From Limnomonas spitsbergensis (Eukaryota > Chlorophyta > Chlorophyceae > Chlamydomonadales), in NCBI GenBank assembly GCA_037349105.1, contig JAYJMM010000014.1, positions 806,001 through 870,000 of the forward strand: a DNA stretch of 64,000 nt. Direction: 5' to 3'. Positions 52,870-62,995 of the stretch are shown here, one piece after another. Each line of letters opens with the position of its first letter. The stretch's first letter is position 1. Below the pieces are notes generated by a model. It was not told where the DNA came from and ran no database searches. It was given only the letters and a program-made list of their open reading frames with translations. Made by a program: the position numbers and the translations under genes.

Positions 52870-53456
52870 GGCGTTTTCCATTTTGTTTTGATGTCGCCAC
52901 AGGTCCTGCTGTTCTCGTTACTGGCGTGTCTGTGTCTGCACCTCTCTCCGACACGTCCGAAGCTTGACTTGGGCCTCTGTTCCTGGCCACCACCAGCCTC
53001 ACGGGCATCATCGGCATCGATGAGTGTTTCCGAGGGAGTATTTTTGTTGAGCCTTGTACCGTTCATGGTTCATGGACCCTGATCTTGAGAAAAAAACGAG
53101 GGGTATTTATCAAATATAGAACCGTCAACAAACGACAGTCGTGGTCTGCGTCATCGAAGCCATCCGTGACCTCGTGACCGTGGCATGAAGCCCCTGCGGG
53201 CGTGGTGACGTAACCCTTCTGCCCGACAAGATGCTGACCGGGACCGCGGTCCCTGCCGGCCGCCTTAACGACAACCAGCGCCCTTACTGGTTTCCCGGAT
53301 CTTCCCGGCGTCCCCCGTCTTCGGCCGATGCCGATGCGTCATCCGACGGCGATGCGGGCGATGCGGGCGATGCGTCAGAGCCAAGTAGACGTACCGCTTA
53401 GGTGTTCTTTTATCCGCCGGTGTGTAAAGGATGTGTGTATATGTATGTGAAACCAT
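52870..53456. other. Intergenic; no supported gene
   Basis: A hydrophobic 64-codon frame at 52888-53082 has no ATG context or family features. 53330-53380 contains GATGCGGGC repeats. Nothing else seen. Confidence 0.4.
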
Positions 53457-54701
53457 ATGGTCCGTGCACCTGTTGTGAAGCATGCGTTTCCCGGGGCTCC
53501 TCCGGCAGAGGACCTGTCGCGGTATCAGGCCGCATTGGACGCCACCCCGAAGCTTTCGGCTGCTAGTAAGACCCAGTACAAGAACCAGCTGAAGCGTCTG
53601 ACGGAGACGGTCGGTCACGGCGTGGAGTGGATCCTTTCTAACCCGAAGCCCGCCATGGTCCTCCTGCTCGACGCTGAGCGGACTGACGGGAAGCGTATGC
53701 TCGACGAACCTATGACGATCAAGGCAATGATCGACGCGGCTGTTGCTCTTCTGCGTCATGTCCCCGATCTTAAGGAGCGTTACCCCGACGCTCGCGAAGC
53801 GTTAGACAAGCTGTACGTGCACGTGTGTGCTCTGTCGGAGGAGCGGTACATGAACAACGAGGCTACCGAGCGTCACCGTGCCGACTACGTCCCGTGGTCG
53901 GAGGTTCTCCGGCAGCGTGACGCACTCCTGCGGCGTTCTCCGCCGGTCCACATGGATGCTCTTGTGGCTGCCATGCACACCATGGTGCCACCCGTGCGGA
54001 GCGACTACGGCGACGTTCGGGTGTACCGTCTCCCTGGCGACCCCGTGCCCCCCTCCTGCGTGTCTCCGAACCACATCGTGTGGAGCTCGTCAGGGTCGCC
54101 TCCAGTACACGTGATGCACCTCGTTCTGAACGAGTACAAGACTCGTATCAAGAAGAACGCTGCGTACGAGGCCGACCTTCCTGCCGACCTGGTTTCTCTG
54201 CTGGTGCGCAGCTTCGAGGCCCGGCCGCGGCAGCACCTGGTGTTGAGCAACGAGAGCGGTCTGCCGTACTCGGAGGCGTCGGCATACGCCAAGTACGTGA
54301 CGCGGGTGTTCTCTACGCTGCTGGGCAAGCACACGACGATCAACTCGCTGCGTCACGCTTACTCTTCCCAGCTGGACCTGAACGTGCTGACGCCTAAGCA
54401 GCGCAAAGAGATCGCCGACGCTCTGATGCACAGCCCGGAAATGACGCATCGGTACCGGTACATGAACGTGGGTCCGTCTCCTTCTTCATCGTCGCCATCC
54501 TCCGAGGCTGCTCCCGCTCCTGCGGCGGCTGGCTCCTCCGGCTCCTCCTCCGAAGCTCCTCCTTCGTGCAAGCTGGTGTGCAAGCGGCCAGCTGTCGGCA
54601 TCAAAAAGACTGCCGCCTCCATCGCAGCGGACAAGAGGCAGGGGATGGCTGCGGCTGCTAACCTTCTTGCTCGGAGGCTGGCCGAGCGGGCTCTGATCTG
54701 A
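53457..54701 (+). CDS. Tyrosine recombinase / integrase
   Basis: 414 residues from ATG 53457 (MVRAPVVKHAFPG). An N-terminal core-binding region (SAASKTQYKNQLKRL) is followed by the catalytic domain: first Arg in PPVRSDYGDVRVYR, Lys in LNEYKTRIKKN, INSLRHAYSSQL (Arg-His box II, about residues 299-300), and the tyrosine in MHSPEMTHRYRYMNV (about 333-335). A serine/alanine-rich linker and a basic C-terminal tail follow. Such eukaryotic-virus-type YRs occur in virophages, polinton-like viruses, Cryptons and some giant-virus relatives, where they integrate the element. The frame is intact and highly GC-biased. It implies that the surrounding block could integrate site-specifically; I could not identify att sites. 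Confidence 0.8.
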   Translation: MVRAPVVKHAFPGAPPAEDLSRYQAALDATPKLSAASKTQYKNQLKRLTETVGHGVEWILSNPKPAMVLLLDAERTDGKRMLDEPMTIKAMIDAAVALLRHVPDLKERYPDAREALDKLYVHVCALSEERYMNNEATERHRADYVPWSEVLRQRDALLRRSPPVHMDALVAAMHTMVPPVRSDYGDVRVYRLPGDPVPPSCVSPNHIVWSSSGSPPVHVMHLVLNEYKTRIKKNAAYEADLPADLVSLLVRSFEARPRQHLVLSNESGLPYSEASAYAKYVTRVFSTLLGKHTTINSLRHAYSSQLDLNVLTPKQRKEIADALMHSPEMTHRYRYMNVGPSPSSSSPSSEAAPAPAAAGSSGSSSEAPPSCKLVCKRPAVGIKKTAASIAADKRQGMAAAANLLARRLAERALI

Positions 54702-54821
54702 CAGAGCATCTATGGTGTCAACTATGGAGTCTCCCTAGGGGGTCTGAAGATCTGTGTAGTCTCTGATGTCGCTTCCGTGGCTTCCGTGTACCGTTTCAAT
54801 TTCCCAAAAAGTCGGGCCCGT

Positions 54822-55568
54822 CTAAGTGTCCTCGGTGAGGTCCACGACGACCGGCGCTGGTGCCGTCTTTGCCTTCGCCTTCGTCTTCGCCTTCTTCGTG
54901 TTGTTGCGATCAGGAGCTGAGGTTTTTTTCTTGGGTTTCTTCTTCTTTGTCGCATCCTTCTTTCCCTGCGGACCTCTGAGAAGCCACGCGATGGCCTGTG
55001 TGAGGGCGTCGGCTTGGTCGAAGAGGTCGGCGTCCCTCCCGTTTGCCTCTTTCGGACGTCCCTTCGTGAATGCGGCCTCCGCCTGTGGCGGCACGTCCCC
55101 TTCGTCTTGGTCCGCGATCCACTGTCGTGCGCATCTGAGGGACTCATTCTTGCGTTGGTGGTATGCCTGTTTGGCATTTCCCGAGCTCTCTGCAAAGTTG
55201 AAGTGCTTTGCTTTCTGCGCGGCGTGCACTGTGACTACCTCGAATCCGTGCGTGCCCTCGAGGTGCTGCCTGAGAGCTCCGAAGACCTGCGTCACGCGCT
55301 TGCTTGCCATGAACTGGTTTTCGATGATGCATGTACAGTCGCGCCTCTGGACGGAGTGTGGCAGCATGGCTACTACCTCGTCCATCTTCTGGAGGAGGAT
55401 CTTCGAGCTCCACCGCGCTTTTACGGTTGCCTTTGCATGCCTTTCTTCGTCGTCAAACAGGCTGAGCCGTCCGGCTGCATGCAGGTGCACAGTTTCACCG
55501 TTGGCCACTCTGTGGCAGATGGCATAGCCCAGTCGGCGTAGTCCCGGGTCGATGGATATGCACCACAT
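54822..55568 (-). CDS. RuvC-like Holliday-junction resolvase (poxvirus A22 type)
   Basis: 248 residues. Acidic tetrad is present: Asp7 in ISIDPGLRRLGYAI, Glu83 in CTCIIENQF, and Asp184/Asp187 in DLFDQADALTQAIAWLL. The C-terminus is a lysine-rich tail (KKKKPKKKTSAPDR) ending in VVVDLTEDT, reminiscent of a PIP- or SIM-like end. This resolvase resolves branched DNA during replication and is a core gene of large DNA viruses. It converges on the tyrosine recombinase gene (121 bases apart). Intact. Confidence 0.87.
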   Translation of the reverse strand: MWCISIDPGLRRLGYAICHRVANGETVHLHAAGRLSLFDDEERHAKATVKARWSSKILLQKMDEVVAMLPHSVQRRDCTCIIENQFMASKRVTQVFGALRQHLEGTHGFEVVTVHAAQKAKHFNFAESSGNAKQAYHQRKNESLRCARQWIADQDEGDVPPQAEAAFTKGRPKEANGRDADLFDQADALTQAIAWLLRGPQGKKDATKKKKPKKKTSAPDRNNTKKAKTKAKAKTAPAPVVVDLTEDT

Positions 55569-55572
55569 TTCG

Positions 55573-55809
55573 TCAGTTCCTTGTGATCAGGTGTAGGTTT
55601 GCCCTATTTTTCTCGGCTCTCGGTTCATCTCCCAGGTTCAGCAACCAGATGTCATCTTTGCGGATTTTTGGGTGAGTTGTCCTGGTTCTGGGCGGTATCT
55701 CTCCCACCTTTCTGATGATGGCCAGCCCTCCGACAAATGGATCCCACGTCATGCTATAATGGGGGGGCGTTTGGTACGCTGCCAAGATCACCAAGATCTC
55801 CCCCGTCAA
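55573..55809 (-). CDS. Hypothetical 78-residue protein, overlapping an opposite-strand candidate
   Basis: A frame just upstream of the resolvase gene and on the same strand (stop 5 bases before its ATG); an internal ATG begins MTWDPFVGGLAIIRKVGE. Composition is protein-like but no family is known. The opposite strand from 55635 also reads like protein (RYLSHLSDDGQPSDKW), so at most one of the two is likely to be real. Confidence 0.35.
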   Translation of the reverse strand: MTGEILVILAAYQTPPHYSMTWDPFVGGLAIIRKVGEIPPRTRTTHPKIRKDDIWLLNLGDEPRAEKNRANLHLITRN

Positions 55810-56977
55810 AGATCCCGATCATGCCTCGCAAACGGCTTGGAAGGTGTCTGTAAAGTGGACGACCCAAGGCACGTCCTCCAAAAACGTCAACCTGCGACCT
55901 GAGACACGCGTCCTAGCCCCTCCAGTTGAGAACCAACGATCGGCGGAGCACGACGCCATCAGCCCATGGTGGTGGGCGCGCTCAAAGCCCAGGCGCAAGG
56001 AGGCCGCGCGACGCTGTGATGCGTCGGCTGCGTCGGATGCGTCGGCTGCGTCGGATGCGTCGGATGCGCCTGATGCGCCTGATGCGCCTGATGCGCCTGA
56101 TGCGCCGGCTGCGCCGGCTGCGTCGGATGCGCCTGATGCGTCGGATGCGCCTGCTGCGTCGGCCGCCCCTCCTTCAGCATCAGCCCCCGTTGTGCCTCCC
56201 GAGGCAGAGCCTGATGCAGAGCCTGAGTCAGAGCCTGATGCAGAGCCTGAGGTGCCGCCCAAGCCCAAGCGCAAGCGGGCCTCGCGACGCTCGGATGCGT
56301 CGGCCGCTGCTCCCGCGGCTGAACCTGCGGAGGTGCCCTCTCCGACTCGCCGCAAGCGCAAGTCAAAAGATCCCAAAACTTCCGCAAAAGCCGCTGCAGA
56401 GCCCGATCAGCAGCCTGCAAAGGGCGCCGCAGAGCCCAAGCAGAAGTGCGTCGTCTCTCACCGGAGATGGTCGGCGATGCGCGGCGGGAGGCTGGTTCTC
56501 CAGAACTACGCCGACATGAATTTCCACCTTCCGGACGAGTTGGTTGGCAGTCTCGTCCGCAGCCGCAAAGAGTCCGACAGCGATGAGAGCAGCGAGGAGA
56601 GCAGCGGCGATGACACCGAGGGCGGCCCGAGCAAAGGCGGCCCGAGCCACGGAGGCACGCGCAAGAAGGCAGGTACGTTCAAGCCGGCAGCCGGGGCTCT
56701 ATTCCGGATGAGCTTGAACCCCGAGGTCCCAACTGCGTCGCACGTGCCCTATTTCCAGGCCAAGATTCTCAGTAGGTCGTCCGATGCAGCAGGGTGGACG
56801 GTTCATGTGTTCTCGAACAGCGATGAAGATGAAGAGGCCAGGGTGATCGTCATGACAGACGAATACATCAGAGGCAGGATCGTGCCCAACTGCTGGAACT
56901 GTGGTCAGTGTGCGACGCCTGAGGCGTGGTACAACTTCCTCCAGGGCGAGAAGATGGCTGCCCGCCTGCAAAACTGA
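55760..56977 (+). CDS. Low-complexity protein with a Tudor/chromo-like start and CxxC end
   Basis: The open frame starts after a stop at 55757-55759; the first non-ATG start is GTG at 55844. Early codons read VWYAAKITKISPV and WKVSVKWTTQGT, beta-strand pairs like small Tudor-type barrels. A G7 run at 55761-55767 probably hides a frame break, because the upstream plus-strand frame (SDKWIPRHAIMGG) would join if one G were absent. The middle is (DAP)n/(SDA)n low complexity with KPKRKR and TRRKRKSK basic clusters; the C-terminal 130 residues are globular, ending PNCWNCGQCATPEAWYNF. A nuclear or DNA-associated role is inference. Divergent from the resolvase gene. Confidence 0.5.
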   Translation, partial: WGGVWYAAKITKISPVKDPDHASQTAWKVSVKWTTQGTSSKNVNLRPETRVLAPPVENQRSAEHDAISPWWWARSKPRRKEAARRCDASAASDASAASDASDAPDAPDAPDAPDAPAAPAASDAPDASDAPAASAAPPSASAPVVPPEAEPDAEPESEPDAEPEVPPKPKRKRASRRSDASAAAPAAEPAEVPSPTRRKRKSKDPKTSAKAAAEPDQQPAKGAAEPKQKCVVSHRRWSAMRGGRLVLQNYADMNFHLPDELVGSLVRSRKESDSDESSEESSGDDTEGGPSKGGPSHGGTRKKAGTFKPAAGALFRMSLNPEVPTASHVPYFQAKILSRSSDAAGWTVHVFSNSDEDEEARVIVMTDEYIRGRIVPNCWNCGQCATPEAWYNFLQGEKMAARLQN

Positions 56978-57079
56978 TCAATTCGGTCTTAACATTTTTG
57001 TGCTCACTTGTGTTGATCCGACAAAAATTGGGAGTTAGTTGATTACCAAGCATACAGATCATATTAATTATGGCCAACA

Positions 57080-59195
57080 ATGGGTCCCGTGGCTCAAGCT
57101 ATCTGCCTGAGGCACCAGCTACTGCCCTCGGCCCGAGCGGAGATCGGTGGCAGGATCATGGAAAAGTTAATCCCCGCGATGGCGACCCAGAGTGATGCAA
57201 CTCTTGCACACAGCCGGAAGACGAAGGCTGAAAAAGTAAAGGAGGAGAGAAAGGGCAAGAAGTCCCCTAACACGGGGCATGGTAAAATCCAGGAGTTTGC
57301 GAAATTTAGGGGACTGGCACTGGTCAATGAGCTGCGAACAAAATTTCCGACCAGCAAAGATGCATTGGACTTCTATGAGTTGACTGTCTTCGGGCAAGCC
57401 CAAAACAAGAAGACCAAAAACCGGACCGTATCCAGCTTCACAGAGGTTGCGAAGCTCATGACGCTTCTGAGGAGAGACGCAGATCGTCTTGATCAAGTGT
57501 GCTGCCTGACCCCGCTCAGCGTGGAGTACTGCGACATCAAACCACACCTGCCCGCCCTATCTTTCAAAAAGCTCCTCGAAGGGTTCAGGCAGCTCGGTCG
57601 CACGGCGTTCGACTTCAGCCTCACTCAGGGAGGAGTCCTGGCTGAAGCGACTGACAGGCCGTACAAGACCATCGACTTCTTGAACCCCATGAAGCACCCG
57701 GATGCACTGAAGAATGAGAAGGCCAGGAAAAAAGGTCCTGGCGGCGCGGCCCGTATCGTGCGCGGCCCCTCAGGCGGCCCCTCAGGCCTCCCCTCAGGCG
57801 CCCCCTCAGGCGCCCCCTCAGGCGGCCGTGTGACGGGGAGGCCGGCCATGGCCTTGCGCACTCTGGCGCTTCTGTTCCACAAGCTGGTGCGCCTCCTAAT
57901 GTCCAACGCTGTGAAGCACGGCGACACGCCGTTCGACGACGCCGGCCGCCCGATTGTCTCAGGCGGCTTCAAGGCCTACCAGACCATCGTCAAGGTCGCG
58001 TCGTCCATCCAGACGATGCTGTTCGGGATGCGGACGCCCATGCGCCCGATCGAGGGGAGTCACGCTTCGTCCTTCGCGCACACCACGCGTGTGTCCATCG
58101 GCTCGGAGGAGGTCGACGTGCCTATCGTGGTCGCCCGCAGCATCCAAATCGCCCTCGATCCCCAGAGCGTCCCTCCGATCACGGAGGCCACGGCTGTGCG
58201 ACTCTTGGCTGGCAAGGCCAAGCCCAACAAGCGTCACCAGAAGAAGGTCAGCCACGTCAGCCGGGTGACCATCGTCCCGCCTCAGCTCCGCGGCCTCATC
58301 GACCTCAACGCTCTGTGCATGGCCTTGAAGTGGGATGTCGGATCCGGCGGTCGTGATGTCGGCGAGCAGTTCCGCCTGAACGGCGGCCTTGGCACCAGCA
58401 CCTTCGACGGCCTCCTGAAGGAGATCGGCGCGGGGCACGCTGGCTACAAGATGCGCTACGCCATGGCCATCGAGGTCATCGCGTTCCTCGAACGTGCGAA
58501 CGACGGTGGCAGCGAGAGGGTGCTCGCCCTCGCCAATCGGCTGATGAACCTGTTCGTCAAACAGTATGGGCACAAAGGGGCGAAGATGATCAAAGACATC
58601 TACGGGGATGCCGGGCGCACGGTGTCCTCGCCCCCGTTCGCTGTCGACTCGCACAAGGAGGTGTCCTTCGAACGCTTTGAGATGTACGGCATGGCCATCG
58701 ACGGCGCCCCCGCCTTCGCAGAGAAATCTGTCCCGTCGGGCCCGCGTCGCCTCTGACGAGGCTGTCAAGGCCGCGTGCTGGCTCGCGGCCGAGCGCATGG
58801 TCCCCGCCCTGGCGGCGGAGCGAGACGAGCTCAGGGCTGCCTCGATCGCTGCCGGACTGACAGATGATCCGCATCGCAGCGCCATGTGCCACAGTGCTCA
58901 CAAGGCCTTCAGGGGGCTCTTCCCCCGCGGCGCATCGCACGGCATCTCTGAAGAGGAGGTGGACGCCGTCATCTTCAGATGCCGCCCCCGCAGCTGGAAC
59001 TGGATGCTGAAGCTCATCCAGGGCTTCCAGATCAGCTTCGACGTCGAGAACGAGATCGACCTTGGCGCTTGCCCGCAGTCCGTCAACGACGAGATCATGA
59101 GCGGCTTCTTGGTGCCCGACTCCTCACCGGATGAGGTCATGGAGGACAGCGAGGAGGAGGAGGAGGAGGACAGCGAGGAGGAGGACAGCGACTAG
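57080..59195 (+). CDS. Large unknown protein, one frame break near the end
   Basis: From ATG 57080 (or the internal MEKLIPAMATQSD at 57158) about 550 residues, then a +1 shift near 58730-58755 leads into about 145 more (ASDEAVKAACWLAAERMVPAL to an acidic tail EEDSEEEDSD). Segments: KIQEFAKFRGLALVNELRTK, a GPSGGPSG linker, MALRTLALLFHKLVRLLMSN, RVTIVPPQLRGLIDLNALCM and NRLMNLFVKQYGHKGAKMI. No family recognised; size, lack of introns and GC bias match its neighbours. If one protein, about 700 residues. Could be a structural or replication-accessory protein; I have no evidence for either. Confidence 0.55.
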
Positions 59196-59445
59196 TCGAC
59201 ATCCCCGACATCCCCGACATCCCCGACATCCCCGACATATTTTTGGTGCTTCTTCGGGTACACCGGGAGGACAGACTTAACTCGCCTGGTGCATTATTAA
59301 ACCTACCCTTCAGGGGGGCGCAATGGGTCTTGTATCTTTGCGTGAGGGCGTGATCATCCTCTCGGCCTCCATCCGGTCGTACGCTGCCTCAACGGCGATC
59401 GCATTCTCATTCCCATTCTCATTCTCATTCTCATTCTCATTCTTG
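59196..59445. repeat. Short arrays (CATCCCCGA)5 and (CATTCT)n
   Basis: Five copies of the 9-base CATCCCCGA unit at 59198-59240 immediately after the stop of the large unknown gene, and a (CATTCT)6-like array at 59403-59442. A 320-base stretch from 59440 to 59760 holds nothing I can support. Confidence 0.8.
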
Positions 59446-59760
59446 CCCGTGACAGGGAGCATGTAAGACTCGATCGGAAGACAAGGAGGAGGGGCACCTC
59501 GAGGGGCGCGAACGGTGGCCACCAGCCTAGGCGGTGCGCTCTGACGTTGGCCCATCTGTGTTCATGCATGGAGCGTATAGAATGAAGTTGATGCATTCTC
59601 ATGGCATGCCCCCATATCATATCAGAATGCCCCATGGCAATGCTTCAAGATGGTGTATATCCATCTATACAAAATCGGTCCTATGATGCGAACTTGGGGG
59701 GCATGATCAAGTGGTTGACGTGGTGTCCCAAAACAGCTAGGGTTGAGTGTACTTGTTCCT

Positions 59761-60978
59761 TCACACAGAAAAGGTTCTCGACATCTTTTTAGGAAGCACG
59801 CCCACGTAGCGCCAGGACTCCTCTCCCGGGCGCATCGGCGCCGGCTTTCCAGCGATGGCGTTTGCAAACACGATGTCTTCGCCTTCGTCCGGGATGAGAG
59901 TTCTCACCAGCTTCACTCCCAGCGCGCAATCGCCAAGCAGAGTCGCCTCCACGGTCGCCCCGATAGTGGGTTTGAAAAATCCACGCCTTTGCAGCACGGC
60001 CATCATGTTCAGAATCAACGTGGACCTCTCGATGATGCCTAGCACTTCAGGCAAGGTCAGCACTCGCGTGACCGGAGCTGAGCGCCCTGTGATGGTGCCG
60101 ATCACGTCGCTGCGATCCAGCACGCTGCGACGAAGCGCGTGATCCTGCGCAGCGACAGCAGTGATCAGGCCGTCCGTCGGTAAGGCTCGCAGCTTTTGCG
60201 TGTGATCGTGATATGCTTTGGGCTCCAGCATCTGCAAGATGCAACGAAAGCCATTCGCTTCGTACCAGCCGTCGCCGCGTGTCAGGATGCGCATGTTGCG
60301 CAGCGGCACTTTGAGGTCATCATCATCTTCTTCTTCTTCTTCGTCGTTGACTGCAGGAGCGCTCTGCGCGGTCGCCATCTTGGAGCACGGGATGCGGGAG
60401 TAGTCGTACAGCGTCACGCGCGGCATCCCGAAGTAGCGGCATAGCCCGATCGCTAAGCCCAGCGCGTCGTTTCCGGTTGCCACGTTCTGTGCGGGGTTTG
60501 CTGCGATGGCTGAGATGACGGCGGAGCCTGTGATGAGGTCTGTCCTAGTGAATTGAATGTGTACTGCATCGCTTTGTCTGCCCCTCAGATTGCCAGTCAT
60601 CTCAGCAGAAGTGTTCGTGGTGCGGATCGACATCTCGGTGACTTCGCCGCCCAATGTAGCCTCCATCTTGACGCCCAGCAGAACCCGCTTGCCGCGGAAC
60701 ATGGCGGTCGCAAAACGTGCGGTGGGCTCAGTATACCTCCAGCGGTTCGGAACGATCAACTTAGCGGTGTCCGTCGTCGGAACGGCCCAAGTGTGGTCGT
60801 CGTTGAATCGGCGCATGCGATCCCAGCCGCTGCCTTCTGGGATGCGGGCGCCGGCGTCCAGGCTTGCGAGCTCCGAGTCTAAATCGAGAGGGGACGGTGT
60901 CCTCGAGGCAACAGAGGTCCTAGATCGTTTGACTTTGTTCCTCATGGCTTGCGTTTGCTTTGCCTTCGGATGCATCAT
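59761..60978 (-). CDS. Unknown protein with a GxGWYExxGF motif (GNAT-like end)
   Basis: 405 residues from ATG 60978. Segments: SGWDRMRRFNDDHTW, RGKRVLLGVKMEATLGG, GLAIGLCRYFGMPRVTLYDY, an acidic linker (DEEEEEDDDD), then LRNMRILTRGDGWYEANGF. A strand/helix unit ending in G-x-G-W-Y-E-x-x-G-F near the end of a domain is common in uncharacterised proteins of large DNA viruses and resembles the end of a GNAT acyltransferase. Enzyme function is not established. Intact frame, no introns. Lies between the large unknown gene and the GIY-YIG-like gene on the opposite strand. Confidence 0.55.
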   Translation of the reverse strand: MMHPKAKQTQAMRNKVKRSRTSVASRTPSPLDLDSELASLDAGARIPEGSGWDRMRRFNDDHTWAVPTTDTAKLIVPNRWRYTEPTARFATAMFRGKRVLLGVKMEATLGGEVTEMSIRTTNTSAEMTGNLRGRQSDAVHIQFTRTDLITGSAVISAIAANPAQNVATGNDALGLAIGLCRYFGMPRVTLYDYSRIPCSKMATAQSAPAVNDEEEEEDDDDLKVPLRNMRILTRGDGWYEANGFRCILQMLEPKAYHDHTQKLRALPTDGLITAVAAQDHALRRSVLDRSDVIGTITGRSAPVTRVLTLPEVLGIIERSTLILNMMAVLQRRGFFKPTIGATVEATLLGDCALGVKLVRTLIPDEGEDIVFANAIAGKPAPMRPGEESWRYVGVLPKKMSRTFSV

Positions 60979-61499
60979 TGCATACTACTGCATACTGCTT
61001 ACAGGGGGGGGGCGAGAAAAACGAAGCCCGTCAAGCCCGTTTTATCTGCCCCCCACACACGATCGTTGCGGCCTCAAAGTACACTGAGAAGAGTCGAACA
61101 ATTCGGAACTGATCCATCCAGCACAGTTTGAATCCTTATTTTCACACACCATTATGTCGGGTATCCATCATCATGCACACATGCACACATGCACACATCC
61201 GGACCGCATGCAATACCGTCTCTGCCCTGCCTTCCCTGCCTGTGAGGGAGCTTCAAAGCTCCCTGTCGACTTCTCCTCGGACGGCTGGCGCTTCCGATCT
61301 CCAGGCGCAGACACAGCGTGGCAGCCGCCCCCGTCCTGGATCCGTTTTCGTGCTGGAGTGCCAGAGCGGCCCGGCGGGGTCAAGAGGTCGACGTGGGGAT
61401 GTGTGCCGAAGATGGATGAGTGCATGGACCTGAAGTCGCCCGTCGGCGGTCGCTGCGACACGAAGGTGCTGAGCATACAGCGCCCTTCTTGCTCCCGTA

Positions 61500-62588
61500 C
61501 GTTGACGTCCCGCCAGATGCATACGACGGGCCTTTCATGCGACGCAAGCTGCGCAGAGTGCAGAGTGCAGCCGTGTGTACAAGCCGCTGAGCTACCTGTT
61601 CGTTGACACGAGGAGCGGCGAAGTAAAGTACGTGGGCACGACGGTCGACCTGCCGCATAGTCTGTCAACGCACGGCAGTACTCACAAGCTATCGTTTACG
61701 AGAGTGCGTCTAGGAGGGAAGTTGAGGGCCGGCGAAGCTCGAGGCGTTGATGTGGCCTTGCATGCCTACGAGCGTATGCTGTACCAGGCACACGGGTACG
61801 TCCCAGAGTGGAACCTGTGCCCTCCTCCGTCGTCGAACGTGACGTACCGCTATATCCAGCTGACGCCGTCGGGCGTGACTGAGGTGAAGACGTACGTGCC
61901 AACGGACTGCAAGCATCTGCACGCCGAGGCGCTCGGCCTTCGCCTAGCGGCGCCGAAGAGCAACGTGCATTATGCCATAGCCATCTGGACGGAGAAGAGG
62001 GTGTCGACGTCGGCAGCGGAGCACGATCAAAATCTCGGCGAGCTAGAGCTGCCTGGCGTGGGCCTGCTGTCGGCATCGGCGACGACGATGCTCGAAGGCA
62101 AGACACAGTACGAGTGGGCGTTGAGGAGGACGGACGGAACTTCATCAATGGGGAAGTGGCCGGTGCTCCGCCAAGGCGAGTGCGAGCTGCTGGGCTTCTA
62201 CGGCTACTGTCGGTGCCCGGTGCCCTGTGGCCAACGGTGGATTCTGCTGGGAGAGCCCGAGGCCAGGCGGACGAAGCGGGAGGAGAGCAGGTTCGCCGAG
62301 TGGACCGACCCCTGGCGCAAGCACGGCGTGATGGGCACCGACGACGACGAGGTGTGGGAGAAGGTGGCCACTGCGATGGAGATCCACGCAGAGACGGAAA
62401 AGAAGCGGGCCGACGGGCTGCCCTCTGGTAGCCACAGGCGGAGCGAGCTGGTCCAGCTGACCAAGGAGATCACAGCGTTGCGCACGCGGCAGTTCTACGG
62501 CCGTCGCCGTGGAGAGTGCACGAGGACCATCCCTCTGAACTGGAGGCACAGGTACTTGTTGGACCGTAGTGTATTCCGGGTAAAATGA
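61500..62588 (+). CDS. GIY-YIG-like protein, frame-broken N-terminus
   Basis: The main frame (GTG at 61575) encodes PLSYLFVDTRSGEVKYVGTT, matching the GIY-YIG core strand pair (YLF...KYVGT), then HAYERMLYQAHGYVPEWN, which fits the family's Glu helix and Asn. The arginine usually after the second strand is absent (LPHSLSTH), so catalysis is doubtful. The remaining 230 residues have no known domain (GKTQYEWALRRTDGT, CELLGFYGYCRCPVPCG). Just upstream another frame reads FLLPYVDVPPDAYDGPFMRR and ends where this one begins, so the real N-terminus is probably separated by a one-base indel at about 61575. Further upstream (61154-61500) a frame reads SSDGWRFRSPGADTAW, possibly also part of it. Confidence 0.5.
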
Positions 62589-62639
62589 TAGATTGGCACT
62601 CTTGAGAGTGCACCGTGTTGAATGATCTTTGTTCCGTGT

Positions 62640-62995
62640 TCCGTGTTGTATCGCCCTGTGTTCCGTGTTCCGCGTTGTTCCGTGGTGTTTCCAGAAACCC
62701 TAACTGCGGCCCAAGTACCCGTGTTCCGTGATGTATCGCCCCGTGTTCCGTGATGTATCGCCCCGTGTTCCGTGTTGTATCGCCCCGTGTTCCGTGTTGT
62801 ATCGCCCCGTGTTCCGTGATGTATCGCCCCGTGTTCCGTGTTGTATCGCCCCGTGTTCCGTGTTGTATCGCCCCGTGTTCCGTGATGTATCGCCCCGTGT
62901 TCCGTGTTGTATCGCCCCGTGTTCCGTGATGTATCGCCCCGTGTTCCGTGTTGTATCGCCCCGTGTTCCGTGTTGTATCGCCCCGTGTTCCCTTA
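62640..62995. repeat. 22-bp tandem array
   Basis: About 15 copies of GTATCGCCCCGTGTTCCGTG plus TT/AT, nearly identical, with no unique spacers. Three units equal 66 bases, so all frames stay open. Begins about 50 bases after the stop of the GIY-YIG-like gene. Confidence 0.93.

Noticed and set aside
62640..62995. Possible CRISPR-like array (regular 22-bp units)
   Set aside because: Units are contiguous and almost identical with no unique spacers; it is an ordinary tandem repeat.
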